From Aphrocallistes beatrix (lineage: Eukaryota > Porifera > Hexactinellida > Sceptrulophora > Aphrocallistidae): a stretch of DNA of 64,000 nt. The translations under genes were made by a program, and so were the position numbers. Below are positions 1 through 12,109 of the stretch, piece after piece. Numbering within the stretch: position 1 is the stretch's first letter; each line of letters opens with the position of its first letter. The notes beneath the pieces were generated by a model that was not told the DNA's origin, did not search any database, and was given only the letters and a program-made list of their open reading frames with translations. The stretch covers positions 62,001 through 126,000 of the forward strand of contig OY725496.1 in the NCBI GenBank assembly GCA_963281255.1, in the 5' to 3' direction.

Positions 1-2985
1 GTAGTGAAATTTATGTGAATAATTCGATATCTTTGGATATGAACAACTTCGAAGTACAAATTCCAACCATTCCTGGGACATTTTATCAAATATTCATTTG
101 CATTTCTCATTACGCAAGTGATTTGTCACAAATTCCTCCTGATGTATCCATTAAAATAACCGCACCAGACCTAATTAAAACCGTCAACATATTCTCAAGT
201 ATATTATTCAATACTGAAATTTGTCAAAGCTATTATTTCAACTTCAAAGCTATCGAAAACATAAGTATTATCAATGTTACAAGGTCAGATAAGGCTAACA
301 ACATCACCATCAAAGATATTTCCCTCACAAAATGTGAATCATCTCTTTCAAATGCAACCATATTACACAATAAACAATCCATTATTCCCAACTCAATTGA
401 ATTCTCGTGGTTTGCTTATGATCCAGAGAGTGTCGTATGTAGCAACCTGATAGCATTGGGTCATTCAGTTCAAGGCCAGCAGATCTTAGCATACAAACAT
501 GTTGGGATTGTGAATAATTATCAAGCAGGTGAGATCGAGGTATTTGATGGTTTACCCGTCTACATCAGTGTTATTGTTGAAAACTGCGCGGGGTTGCGAA
601 CCGTGATAATGAATGAGTCACCGACAGTTTTTGATACAACAGGACCGATGCTTACAGGCGTCAGAGATGGTAAAGATAGCGAAGATGTTGACTATAGTAA
701 TGAAAGAATTATTTGGCTGTCTTTTGATGCTCCTGTAGAGAACGAAAGTAATTTGGATTATTGTGAATGGGCAATCGGTAAGTTCAGAATAAACTATTTT
801 ATAGTTAGTCATAGTTCAAGTTACTCAGAAGATAGAAGCAAAAAACTGTACACCTAGTATGTACGTACAAATCTACATGGCTATGTTTTATTGCTCTTGT
901 CTACGGTTGCATTTGGGCCAAAGATACTGAAAATTCAAATATCTAAAAGATGCTCCCGCCGAGTGCTAGCACTTGAACCAAAAGCAGAGGCACTCCCTAA
1001 GCTTTTGGTTCCGGCGCTAGCACTAGGCAGAGCCACCTTTTAAATATTTGAATTTTCGAAACACAAAAGCAGTCCAAATGAAGGGTAAGATAAGGGTAGC
1101 ATAGTATTTACATAATATTTGTATGCTGGGTAATGAGTGGGCGGTAAATAAAGGGAAGAGAGGGGGAATGGGATGGGATGGGTGGCGGAAGGAATTCAGT
1201 TTTGCGTAGTGCGGCAACTTTTGAACTCGCTTCAAAGACTGTTTGAGAGTACCAGCAATCGCTCCGAGTGAGGTTCTCAGGACTCTTAACTCTAGTGTCA
1301 GGTGTCCTTCGGACTCCTCATCCTAGTGCCACAAGTCCGCGAGACATTTTCACTTGGCCCTATAACACAGAGTCTGAGTAGAACCTCTCTATTATATTTT
1401 TGAGGCCTACCGAGACTCTTATTAATGAAAGCGAACTATATATTTTCCTGGGTTTATGAACAAACCTATCCCGGTTCTACTGTATATAAAACCCGCCGAA
1501 CTTTCCGAAATCTACGGACAATTTAGGGGTTCTATGAGGGCTCAGCCCTAAATTTTGCATTGCGTCTATGGACCCAACTTCGAATCAAGGGGTGCTTGAG
1601 TTCCCTCGGGTTCGGCGCCTATGGGTTCATCTATGTCTCTTTAGGATTAACTCCTGGCTCAGATTCGCTACAGCCCTTCACTCGAATCTTACCTTTACAA
1701 AGTCCAGTCTCCAGCAAAAATCTTACTAAATTAATACAGCGCAACATAGTATACACAACGCTAACTTGTACAAATGATGTGGGACTGTCCACTACGGTGC
1801 ACACAGATGGTATAACATTCTCAACAGACAATCCTAAAATACAAAACGCATCCATATCAGTACTTATTTCACAAGAAACACCTTACCCCCCAATTGGAGC
1901 CCAAATGCATAATGAATATATCGCGTTGATGTGGGAAGGCATTCAAGATATTGTGCCAATTGTTTCACACAACATCACAATAACAGACTCTGAATACGAA
2001 CAAACAAACTCGATATTAGTTGGCGAAGAGAGGTATACAAATCTAATTGGTTTGCTCGAGCTAAGAGATGGAGCAAATTACACTATTTCGCTGATAGCGA
2101 TCAATATTTTCGGTGCAAAAAGCGATGTGTTGCAGACTGATGTCTCCATTGACTTAGAAGATCCTACAGTTAATAAAACACAACGAGAAGCTTTTAACAC
2201 AAATCTACTGATTTCTGGAAAAGTAGTAGGTAAGGGTTAATTACTCTGTGTCATAAATGTTGCTTAATAACTGTATTTAGCAGAAAAAAACGTTACTTCA
2301 GCATTTGTTGGTATTAGTTGCTATGTTGTATGAAATTTCAAAAATTTTATGTATGACTGCAGATCTACTGAAATGCGCTACAACTGATGATTAGTTAAAT
2401 GATTTGCAGGGAACTCTCACGCGATAGTGACAATATTTCCTAGGATTCTATAAAGGAAGTATTTCTGAAACTAACATCTTATATTTATAATATCATAAAT
2501 ATACGCATGTGTTCAATTTTTGCTTTAAGTTCAAAAGTTGAATAAATTTGAATAATAAACGTGACTTAGGGATATGGTACGGAACATTTTCTTGGTACAT
2601 AACCTAATTAATGGAAAATTCCAAAAATGAATGTGTGATTGATATAATCATTTAAATTCTAGAAACGTATTATTCCGATCACCATGATAATCTAAACTCA
2701 ATTATAGGTGGAATGTACACTGAGTGGAAACTGGATGTGATAAGGCTGAATTGGACTGGTACATTCCTATCCAAATTCTCATCTCATCTTCGCTATGAAA
2801 TTAGCATTAGCACTCAACCTGATAGATATGATCTGGTTCAATGGAGCACCACGAGGCAGACATTTTATGAATTGAACTTGAATAAAATCAATCAATTCCA
2901 AGCAGTTGTGGTCATCTTAACAGCTTACAGCCCATCTGGGAGATTTACTACTGTTTACAGTGAGAAGTTTAAGAAAGAATCTTAA
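1..2985 (+). CDS. Large extracellular repeat protein, C-terminal end (partial)
   Basis: This is the 3' end of a gene that starts before the window. The exons are 1-777, 1645-2229 and 2708-2985, and the reading frame stays open across both junctions (phase 1, phase 1) to a TAA stop. Joining exons 1 and 2 rebuilds the string WAIG-LTPGSDSLQPFT. That string belongs to a beta-rich repeat (W-x-F-D-x-E-S-x-L-x-Y-x-x-AIG) found in large secreted or surface proteins of invertebrates. Exon 1 holds one such repeat with the NCAGL and FDTTGPML motifs, then the start of the next. Exon 3 looks like a fibronectin-III-type strand set (LNWTGTF, YEISIST, VVILTAYSPSGRFTTVYS). There are many potential N-glycosylation sites and no membrane segment near the end, so a secreted product or extracellular C-terminus is likely. 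The function is unknown. Confidence 0.75.
929..1058. repeat. Foldback repeat in intron 1 of the extracellular-protein gene
   Basis: An imperfect inverted repeat with arms of about 55 bases. The left arm starts GAAAATTCAAATATCTAAAA and the right arm ends TTTTAAATATTTGAATTTTC. The loop side carries AACCAAAAGC / GCTTTTGGTT. It looks like a small non-autonomous DNA element. I did not find a clean target duplication. Confidence 0.6.
1495..1644 (+). repeat. Interspersed repeat at the end of intron 1
   Basis: The segment with GAAATCTACGGACAATTT, then GGGGTTCT, then CGGGTTCGGCGCCTATG is closely similar to 48846-48930 inside the COX6A intron (GAAATCTAAGGACAATTT, GGGGTTCC, CGGGTTCGGCGTCTATG). It is therefore a dispersed repeat family with at least two copies here. 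It runs right up to the splice acceptor of exon 2. Confidence 0.55.
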
Positions 2986-3343
2986 TATCCCTGAGTATCT
3001 ATTCTGAGATTTTTATATTATAAACATATTTAAGTCTTGCAAATAGTTTACAGTATTATTTCGTTTTGCTTGAGTATATTTGGTATCAAAAATATACAAA
3101 AATCTCACCAAGAAATGGGATAGTTTGATGTAGACCTACAAAATTACGCTGTGCATAACCTTAAGGACCTTCAAGGACAACCAAGTTACTGTCCCGTTTT
3201 TTGTTTTGTTTTTTTAATGGAAATCGATTGAGATTCCATAACTGATTCGAAGTATTGTCGTGACATAGTTGGGAAAACAAGTATATTTTATGCAAAAATA
3301 AAAATAATGTTACAAAGTACAGTAAATCATAAAAACAAGCGCT
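2986..3343. other. Intergenic spacer between convergent genes
   Basis: This is the 3' flank shared by the extracellular-protein gene (plus strand) and the PH gene (minus strand). It is AT-rich. I see no coding sequence, RNA gene or repeat in it. Confidence 0.5.
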
Positions 3344-4874
3344 TCAGTATGAGGTCTTGACTCTATCCTTTGGATTGTCTTGATCGAATACTTGATAAAA
3401 CTTATTCACTTTATCCGAATCTATATATTCACTTTCATCTTCCGTCTTGCTTGACATATGATCTGGTCGCATTTTGACAGGTCTCCAACGCTTTATTTTG
3501 TGTGCAATGTTAGTGCTAATGTTTATGTAATTTATTTCGGAGTCTTTTTTCGAGTATGGTTTGGGGATCATTGGGCCGTCTTTGGTTTGTACATTTCGTG
3601 CTGTTTTATCGTGAATATTTTGAGACCTAAAGGCTGCTTGATAGAATCTTTCCTGCATTTCTTTATCTGAGGATATGAGTTCGATGAGAATTTCTCTCGT
3701 TTGGAAAAGAATTGATTTTTCATTGGAGCCCTTTCCTAAGTACATCTTCGGGAGTTCCATTGAGATTTCAGCATGGGCATCCTGGAACCTTAAGAAAATG
3801 TACAAAACCCCTTCAGAGATGCCGCAATACCTTTCTCCAAGTTGCCATCGGTTAACAATGACGTTTGACATTTTGTTGAGTTGTGAGAATTTGCTGATTA
3901 CTGGCAGTTTCCTCTCTTTCTCAACAATAAGATAATCGTTATCATCATTAGTTTTCAATACTGGTTTTGGCATTAGTGCAGGTCTTTCAAAGGATAATGG
4001 CAGAGTTAATCCTTTTTCTTTTTCCAATCTAAATAAATAAAATTCGTATAACTCTGAATGAAAGTTTTGTATTGCTCATTTAACTAGATACCATTTTAAG
4101 GATGGTGTGGAATATTCAGATTCCATTTTTTTGTAAAGTATAACTGGATTAAAGGGATTTAGAATGTATGACTCTTTTTTCCAAAAAATTGGTTCATTTC
4201 TTCAGTTAAACTTCAAATAAAAGGAACTAAGTTATTTCTACAACTCACACGAATCCTTTCCTCCTTTCTTGGAGATAAGTTTCATTATCGAACACTTCTT
4301 CAAATTTACGGCAGTTCTCATAAGTTCTTCCAAAGATCTCATATCCATCGTCAGCTTTTGAATTTTGTTTTTTTCCTTTCAATTTTGGTGGAATTATAGG
4401 AGAAGTATTATTGCTATTTGGTTGCGAGGACGTTGCTTCATGATCCAAATCAGACCTAATGAAACTGTTTGATGTGCTGCTTTCTGTTAGGTTTCCAATC
4501 GACATGCTTTTATAAATTGTGCGTTTTGGTGGTCTTGAGCTACCATTGCTTACCGCATTTTTTTGAATATCCAATTCTGTAAGCTGGTCCTTTAGTTCAT
4601 CTAGTTTGAAATTGGTCTTATTTTTTACTGATATTTTGTTGATATTCTCCCAAGCTTTATTTAGTTGATTAAAGCAATTTGTTAGATGTTTGTGCATCTC
4701 TGTTAACTCATCAGGCAGTGTTACACTCGACAATTTGCTCAGGAAATCCACTCCAACTAAATTATAAAATTTATTCAATTTACTTTCTGAAGACATAAAT
4801 AATAATAATAATAATAATAATAATAACTTACAGTTAAGAGTTTTCTGCGTATACTTCAGAACTTCTTCGGACAT
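3344..4874 (-). CDS. PH-domain adaptor-like protein, copy B
   Basis: The proposed exons (descending) are 4874-4832, 4756-4249 and 4028-3344, giving 411 aa with all phases closing. An N-terminal helical region (LPDELTEMHKHLTNCFNQLNKAW) is followed by a Ser/Asn-rich linker with proline and tyrosine motifs (IIPPKLKGK, DDGYEIFGRTYEN). A PH domain lies at about residues 238-320 (RWQLGERYCGISEGVLYIF ... EMQERFYQAAF). The tail carries SEYIDSDK and MIPKPYSKK. PH plus tyrosine motifs and a helical N-terminus resembles SKAP-type adaptors, but no SH3 domain is seen. It is a tandem paralog of the gene just upstream on the same strand (same layout, same phase-1 first intron). An unspliced reading of the first 626 bases is also open and would add a poly-Leu run. 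Phosphoinositide binding is inferred from the fold only. Confidence 0.75.
4796..4826. repeat. AAT/TTA trinucleotide microsatellite
   Basis: About ten AAT units on the plus strand. They sit directly behind the predicted splice donor (GTAAGT) of the first intron of PH gene B. If the 75-base intron were retained, the repeat would encode a run of leucines in frame. Confidence 0.85.
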
Positions 4875-5451
4875 TGTACTATAGTATCTGTTTTTGCTAA
4901 TATTCTTAACTCAATGGATTTGGATGGAATAATTCATATTTATACTGTTCTTTCACTATTAATAGTATATCATGTGGCCCTTGTTAATAACATAAATGAC
5001 TTTCAATTATTGCTAATAAGGCAGTCTTATAGACTGAATTTCTATAATCATTCAATTTATTTATAAGAAGAATTGATATTATTGGAATACCTCCAATTTC
5101 ACCAGTGGAATCACTGAATTTAGTAGGAATAAGTCAAGATTTGCATTTCAATTTAATTTTTGTCTCTGTGGAAGGGAAAACATGATTATTTCTTAAAATA
5201 ACAATGAAGTAAAGAGGTTTAAAATAACAAAGAAAACATATGTTAGTAATAAAAATATTGATAAGCCTTTTGCATTTTTCATTCAAGTTTGTGCTTGCGC
5301 AAATCTTTTTATTCTCTAAAGTCGATGCATCTCTATAGTAAGCTTTGGATGTGAGAAATGCATTTCTCCATCATGGACGATGTGGGCATAAATTATCATA
5401 GCTCGCAATATGTAAATCTAATTATTCCAAAGTATAATCATTGATCTAATT
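4875..5451. other. Spacer between the tandem PH genes
   Basis: This should hold the promoter of PH gene B and the 3' end of PH gene A. It is AT-rich. I see no further exon or repeat. Confidence 0.45.
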
Positions 5452-7341
5452 TCATCCATTTAGGGGATCCCAAAATTTTTCCTTTCGGCAATTTACTGAT
5501 TCTTTTGCATCAAGGTGAAGCTTTGCTTGTGCACCATTGTAACTTTTCCTCATCCTATTATCTCTCATCATCTAGGGTAGATTATTCTTAAAGAATTTAC
5601 TTTATTTTTGCATGTGATTTCCAACCTTTTTATTTAATTTTAAATTTAAGTTTTTGAAAAGAGATGTGGGGAAACGTAAGTTCCCCACTTTTACTCAGAG
5701 TTTCACAAATTAAATTTAATTTTGTCGACTTTGTGGACAATGAATTCTTAACTTACTGTGTAATTCTTCTCCGAATCTACAAGTCTCTGTAAGGCTTGGT
5801 ACCATTCCTTACATGTTTCATATGTTGTAAACTCTATACAAATATCTGCTCCTTCATTCTTAAAAGCAAGGCACTTTCCAGAAGATGCCATTTCAATCTT
5901 AAAATCCATAAAATGAAACGAATAATCTGCTATTGTCGCTTTCTTTTCCCCAAGAATGTATATTTTCTTATTCGAGAGACCGCAATACTTCCCAATGGAT
6001 TTCCAACCTTGTATTTTTGTATACGTTGTTTCAGCAAACATAATGAAGAAAAGATCTTCAGAAATATTTTCATCTCTAGTTAAGATCGGCGGGTTAGACG
6101 CGAATTTGCTACAAATAGGGGTAGTATAGGTAGAAATAGTCCTTCAATATTTGTAATAAACTTTCTGATACCAGTGCAAATCCTTACCTATCAATGGTCG
6201 AGATAGATTTTACAAGTTTTCTCTTATCTATTGGTGGGGAATTATTTTTCATCAGAAAAGAATCCCAAACATTCTTATATTCAGGTAGGTCATCTGTCGT
6301 TTTTGATGCTGTCCTTTCACGAGTCAATACATCTCCTTTCTTCTCAAACGGATAAATATCATTGATAAAAGAGTCAGAATAGTGATTGACAAGACTCAAT
6401 TGATGGAAAATACCATTAGCATTAGTTGGACATATTTTATTATTATTATAATTGATAGTATTTTCTAGCTTTATTATACTTACTTGAGGAACCTTGAGAG
6501 TTGGCGTAAGAGGGTATTGGGATTTTATTTGCTTTAGAACATAATCCTCTTTTCTAAACAAATCAGATGTGATAGTCCCACAATTCAATTCATTTCTAAT
6601 TTCAATTTATTACTTTCTTATAATTATTTCGTGACTTGGTTACCTTCTTTCTATTCCGTCAATTATTGAAACGTTTTCATAATCAGATTTTCGATTCATA
6701 CTTTTCCTTTCGCTCTCTGCTTTCCTATTTTCAGGTACTCCATAGCCCCAATCGTATAGTTCGATGCGAAGAGGACGATTTTCCTGAAACATAGTTGCCT
6801 CTTGTTCATCCTGAAATATATGGACAAATTCGGAAGTAATAGTTATTATTCTGTACGTTTTTTGCTAATAATATTCCCTTAATGCTACAATGAAGTTCAA
6901 GTCTTAACGATAAAATACAATGGATTCATAGAGTAACTAAGCATCCTTAAGTTGATGTATTATACTGTTAAGTTTGTTGATCTAACTTACAGGTCGGATT
7001 TTAGGCCCTTCATCTTTATTCGTATCCAAAAAGATTTCATCATTCCATCTTTTCACTACGTCTGTGCACGAGTCAACCAACTGTGCATTTTGGTTTAGTA
7101 AGTATGGATGTATTGTTTTCTGTTGCTTTTGGAGGTATGATATTACAGCTAGATTTAAAACAAAATTTCGAAACATTGATGGTTATATTAAATTGGAGAG
7201 GTGACAAGGTCCCTTCTTTTAATTTCAGTAGAAAGTATTTTTAGTAAAACATTGGTATAATCCATAGTTCTATTATTAATATTTTTGCTTACCTCCTAAT
7301 ACTTGCAATGTATCCTCTTCCAGTTTCTTTTTTTCGCTCAT
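5452..7341 (-). CDS. PH-domain adaptor-like protein, copy A
   Basis: Six exons (descending): 7341-7293, 7148-6991, 6810-6644, 6595-6188, 6075-5757 and 5571-5452. The total is 1221 bases, or 406 aa plus stop, and every junction is GT-AG with closing phase. The protein starts MSEKKKLEEDTLQVLG, followed by a helical segment (ISYLQKQQKTIHPYLL), a disordered linker with a YENV tyrosine motif (NRKSDYENVSIIDG), and a PH domain at about residues 279-360 (GWKSIGKYCGLSNKKIYILGEKK ... EWYQALQRLV). The last exon adds 39 residues ending FWDPLNG. Copy B has the same order, and the first intron sits at the same place and phase, so the two arose by tandem duplication. A PH adaptor role (membrane recruitment, tyrosine-phosphorylation docking) is inferred from architecture. 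Confidence 0.75.
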
Positions 7342-7903
7342 TTTTTCCTATTTTGTTAATGTATAAAATGCATTTATATAAAAATTTTAATGATGAAAGT
7401 GTATAAACGGTTTTCAGTGATTTGTGGATTTTGAAAAATAGCATGAAAAACAACAAGCAAAATCCTGAAAGTTAGTTGGACTTCTAGCGAAGTAATAGAG
7501 GTATAAATTATCGAAAAAAAAACCCACTACCAAATCAAAACAATAAAATTAATGATAAACCCTAAAATATTGTACCATTGATTAAACCAATTCAAAAATA
7601 TATTATAAAGAATAAGACATTTAATATAAATTACACTTAAAAATCATCTTAACAGCAAATTAATACATGTAATTCTATACACTACCTCTTTAATTCAAAA
7701 TCTCTTTCAGTAGAGCAAATGCTCTTAGAGGTAAATTGTCCAATACTATACTAATCAAATCATAAATTGTGCAATGGTGTTTCGTAAAACTAACATTAGT
7801 GATGTGTATATATTTGTGTTTATTATATTACCTAACTATATTCCTGTTCTGTGCTATTGTGCTTGTATATTTGAGTTGGAGGTTCCTACCAAGGGATTAA
7901 CTT

Positions 7904-8060
7904 TAGGCGTATGATTTTAAGCCCGAAAGTGTTTAGCAGCGTAAAAAATAGAATATTACCCAAATTACTCTATATTATAATGTTATTTATCGATTTAGGT
8001 GTATGAAAATTTATGGATTCGAGATTAGGGCATATCTCTGGAGGGCTGTTGATATCTTGG
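7904..8060 (+). repeat. Dispersed repeat, copy 1
   Basis: The stretch starting GGCGTATGATTTTAAGCCC and containing ATATTATAATGTTATTTATC, then ATATCTCTGGAGGGCTGT, recurs at 48575-48720 within the COX6A intron. The two copies are similar over about 150 bases. The family is unclassified. Confidence 0.7.
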
Positions 8061-8128
8061 GCCCTACTATAATATAATTATTACAGAACCAAGTAAATTT
8101 TGATACCTTTTAGAAAATAGATCAATGG

Positions 8129-8277
8129 CAAATTCTTCCTTTTCTTGATTCACTCATGCGGTTATATTCATTGAAAAGTCTCTTATACTGAAATATAAAT
8201 TTCAGGAGGTATGTGGGCCTAAAGGTTATGAATATAACCGTACGAGTAAATCAAGAAATGGTAGAATGGAAGAATTT
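8129..8277. repeat. Foldback MITE-like repeat
   Basis: Inverted arms of about 45 bases. The left arm begins AAATTCTTCCTTTTCTTGAT and ends GCGGTTATATTCAT. The right arm is its imperfect complement (GAATATAACCGTACGAGTAA ... GGAAGAATTT). No ORF inside. Confidence 0.65.
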
Positions 8278-9220
8278 ACAGTTAATATTTTTGAGATAAC
8301 AACCTAAATTTAGTACCTTGGGAAAAGGTGATTATTCTGGGGCCGGCTACTATTCGAATATATACCGTACATGTACTTCTAATGTATTTGTATTCCAATC
8401 CAATATAATGCCATTCTAGCAAGTTTCTTTATCAGAAATTGACATTTTTGGAATACAAATATTACACTCACTTAACCCAGAATTCAGTTTACAAAGCCTC
8501 TCAATATTGGAAGATTACTTCCATTATCCCTATTATACGGTCTCAGTATATAGTCACTAGCATATTCGCCTTAATGTGAAACCCTTTTGGGGATTTATAG
8601 GCTGCTTATTTTGCTTCACTTTGCCATTTTTTATATATAAAATGACTTCTTGAACAATGGCTGAACAATCATATTTTTCTTTGTTTTTACTTTCGGATGT
8701 AAACGGATGTTTTAACAGATTTGAATGGTAAGTATCGGGAATGATAAGAAAAGGTGTTTTACTTTGAGTTCTTCGAGAAATTTTTCAATCCATATGAAAA
8801 TATGTTATCGTTTACTAATTGATTCAGACTAATTGATTTATTCCAGTTTAATTGGGTGACCAATATCGAAACCGACTCAGACAATTAAATAGATTAATTC
8901 ATCCGTTGGTCTACCATTACTGTTATTATACATGAAGCGTTGCGAACATCTTTAAAAATTATCACATTTGGTGTGGTTAAGATTAGGAAAAGGTCAACAA
9001 CCAGTTGTAAAATGCCTGATATCAAACTCTTATCAATTCTACCATACAACCCAATTCATTATTGAAATAAGATATTGGTTTACAAATATGTCATATTGTA
9101 TAACATAAAAGTGCTGTTATATAATAGGCGCTGTATGTCTCCGCAAACTATAAAACGTCCAACATACTGAAAATAACATTATGTCTTCCAATTAATTTAT
9201 ATAACTTTGTTATTGCATAT

Positions 9221-12109
9221 ATGGAAACGCACGGTAATATTGATGAAAGCGAACAGAAAATTTATGTAAAATATCGAACGATACTAGAGATCCCGAGAGA
9301 GGAGATACAAAACGATTTGGTGAAGATACATGGTGATGCAGCGATCAAGTTGATGAGGGTAGGTCAATATTTTGAAAAACATTTCAAATGTTCCAATTGA
9401 CAAAAGTCCAAACGATGGTATATTCCATAGATCTATGATCTGAATCTGTAAAGGGAAAAATCAGGTTTTAAGAATGTTTTCTCGATTCAATCATCAAAAA
9501 TTCTCCACGTAAAATTGAGTCATGTGTGTTGATCTTGAGTTAATTTCAAATGACTTAACTAAACGATATCTACTCAATTAATCAGTAAGGAGAATCACAA
9601 TGCTGCATGATACCACACAAAGCGCTGTTTCTAAGAGTTTTATCTGAACTGAAAAACTGAAATTCCATTATCTCTTTTTCTCAAACTAACTACAGTCAGG
9701 TTCGCTTATTATGAACCCGCTTATTATGAACATTCGTTTATTATGAACTAACTCTCTGGTCCCAATTCAACAGGTTCCATAGGATTTGTATTAGGTCGAG
9801 TTCGCTTAATATGAAGTCCCTCTATTATGAACATACTTTTTGGTCCCCAAGGTGTTCATAATAAGCGACCCTGACTGTATTACAAAACCTAATCCTAGTC
9901 AAATTCTCTCATCATCGATGTGACTTTTGAGAAAAGTAAATGTTATTACTCAATATTGGGTTGAAAATTAAGAAATTTTCTCTTTAGTAATCTAAAATTG
10001 AAAAACAATCATAGTTTATTAATTTAGGAGCAAAACAATGACCCTGAGACATCTTTGAAAGAATTGCCTGAACCAGAGTTTAAACAAGGAGTTGAGGACG
10101 GAATTAACAGCCATGCTGATGCTAATAAGGATGAAAACCAGAGCTTTCCAATCCTTGTGACGAAAGAAAGTACAATCTCCACTAATGACCCAGATATGGA
10201 TGCAATTGTAAGTCCTCTGTAAAGTACTTTGCATAACTTAAATCATATCTCACCATTCAGGGAAGCATCAAACTGATCTAGTGATAAAACATGAGATGTT
10301 TTTCATGCACTTTGTACCATACAAATTCGCCAAAATTCAGAATAAAATCCAACTTATCCTAACAAATTCAAATTTACACATTTCATACATTTCTACATTT
10401 ATATTTAATTCTTGTAGACACAACACCAAAGGTTACCCAACACCATTTTGCGACACAAAGCGACAGTTGCAAACAAACAACGTCGGATGCCCTCATTCAG
10501 AAAAGCGGTAGCGCCAAGCATTACCATAAGAGATACAAACGATTTTTTTGATATACAAGACTTCCTCGAAATTAACCCCGATTTCTCTAAAATAAAAGCA
10601 AGCGCAAGTGACGAAGATTTAGAGTGTAAAGTACGTGAAAAGAGAAAAGACCCACTGACAGAGGAAATGAGGAATTCAAAAGTATTGAAAAGGTACTCCA
10701 TGCCCCCTACACGCAGCCAGAGCTACAGAATTCCGAACTATCAAACGCAGCCACGCGTGATGCCACGTGCGCAAACAGAAGATCGTGACAACTCCTCAAG
10801 TATTCTCAGGAAAAGTCGTGAGATGCAACGTGACGAGTCCATCACTAGTATATCAGAAAATGAAACAGTCATACCGCCGAAACCAATATTGAGAAGTAAA
10901 CCAGTTCTAAAGAATACTGAAATAAGTGATGCGACACAGCCTAATTCAGTTAACACCGAGTTTATTCAGCGAGCGAGTAGGATGAGACAGAGCTGGGATG
11001 GCCAAGCTGGACGGAGAATTGAAAAGCTACTCAACAAGACCCCATCCACAAATGAAAGCCCTTACAAGAGGCATAGTATGTATATATCTAATGGAATAAA
11101 TCCATTAGAAAATAGGCCAAAGCCACCGCCTCCGGGACCTAAACCTAAGTCCCCAGCAAAGCTTGTGAAAATAGGCAATATACCAAAAGCTATTATTCCG
11201 GATGCACCAAAAGGTAAAGAGTCAGAAACGAAGACAAATGACAGTCCAAAAAAACTACAAAAGGAATTGCTCGAAAAAATTGAATCAACGCCCTCCAAAG
11301 TATTAGAGAAAGATGAACTTCAAGATAGCATCAAAAATGAAAAGGCCAAAGAAACAAAAGATGAAGTTGTTCATAGCCCCAAAGATGTCTCAGAACCAAC
11401 TATCCCCGCAAAACCAACACCACCAGTTGGATATTCAAAAATAAATTCTTTAGAAAGTAACGCGTCTCTTGATGATGATTCAGAAATTATCGAGAAGAAA
11501 GTATCAAGTGATCCTAAACAAGGGGAAAGACCCAAAATAACGCGGCCTAAACCTACAATCTCTCGGAAGCCAAGGGTTCAAAAGAATTCTAGGGCAGAAC
11601 TCCCTATTGTAAAAGCTAATGCAGAGAAATCATCCAATGTTGAAAAAACAGTTCAAAAGGAGGATATTATAGAGAATAAAGAGCAAGACCAGAAATCAGA
11701 GGAAATTAATGCCCGAATTGATAAGAATAGCACTTCTAGTGATGATGACCAAAAGAAGCCAAATTTCAATGATAATTCTCACGAGATTAATGGTACAATG
11801 AACAGTAATCAAGACCGAGAATCACAATCAGTGTTATGCAATGGTCAAAATTCTAACAACAGTAACTGTTCATCTATCAACAAAAATAATCGCACACAAA
11901 CAAACAACAGCAGCTTTATAAAAGAGAAGCCGATATTCGCTTATCTAAAGGCGAAAGAAGAAACCAATCAGAAAAGTTTTAATACAGGTTCCCAAATGAA
12001 TAGAGCTTTTCTATCATCGGGCATCCCAACATCTGGAATTCAAGCGAAGGATAAGGATAATTTCAACTCAAAACCAATCATACCTCAACCTAAGATAATA
12101 ACATACTAA
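9221..12109 (+). CDS. Long disordered proline-rich protein
   Basis: Exons 9221-9358, 10028-10207 and 10418-12109, all phase 0, give 669 aa. The short first exon (METHGNIDESEQ ... AAIKLMR) looks helical. The remainder is Lys/Ser/Asn/Glu-rich and almost certainly disordered. Several SH3-ligand-like proline motifs are visible: VIPPKPILRSKP, RPKPPPPGPKPKSP and TIPAKPTPPVGY. I do not recognise an orthologue. The motif style (PKPVLK) also occurs in PH gene B about 6 kb away (LMPKPVLK). A scaffold that binds SH3 proteins is a reasonable inference, but no catalytic domain is present. Intron 1 contains a MITE. Confidence 0.75.
9693..9877. mobile_element. TA-flanked MITE, TTATGAA-word family (copy 1)
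   Basis: A 185-bp element flanked by TA on both sides. The termini are CAGTCAGGTTCGCTTATTAT and its complement (ATAATAAGCGACCCTGACTG). Internally the word CTTATTATGAAC (with variants) recurs about six times around a central GGTCCCAATTC. It lies in intron 1 of the proline-rich gene. Four related copies occur at 58-61 kb. Termini starting CAGT and a TA target suggest mobilisation by a pogo/Tigger-type transposase. Confidence 0.8.

Larger units (their letters stand above)
7342..9220. other. Intergenic region with repeats, divergent promoters
   Basis: Lies between PH gene A (minus strand) and the proline-rich gene (plus strand), so it holds both 5' flanks. Apart from the two repeats listed separately (7904-8060 and 8129-8277) I see no coding sequence. 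Confidence 0.45.

Noticed and set aside
3458-3935. Two plus-strand ORFs (70 and 86 codons)
   Set aside because: They lie antisense to exon 3 of PH gene B, whose protein has a recognisable PH domain; the plus-strand products show no domain.
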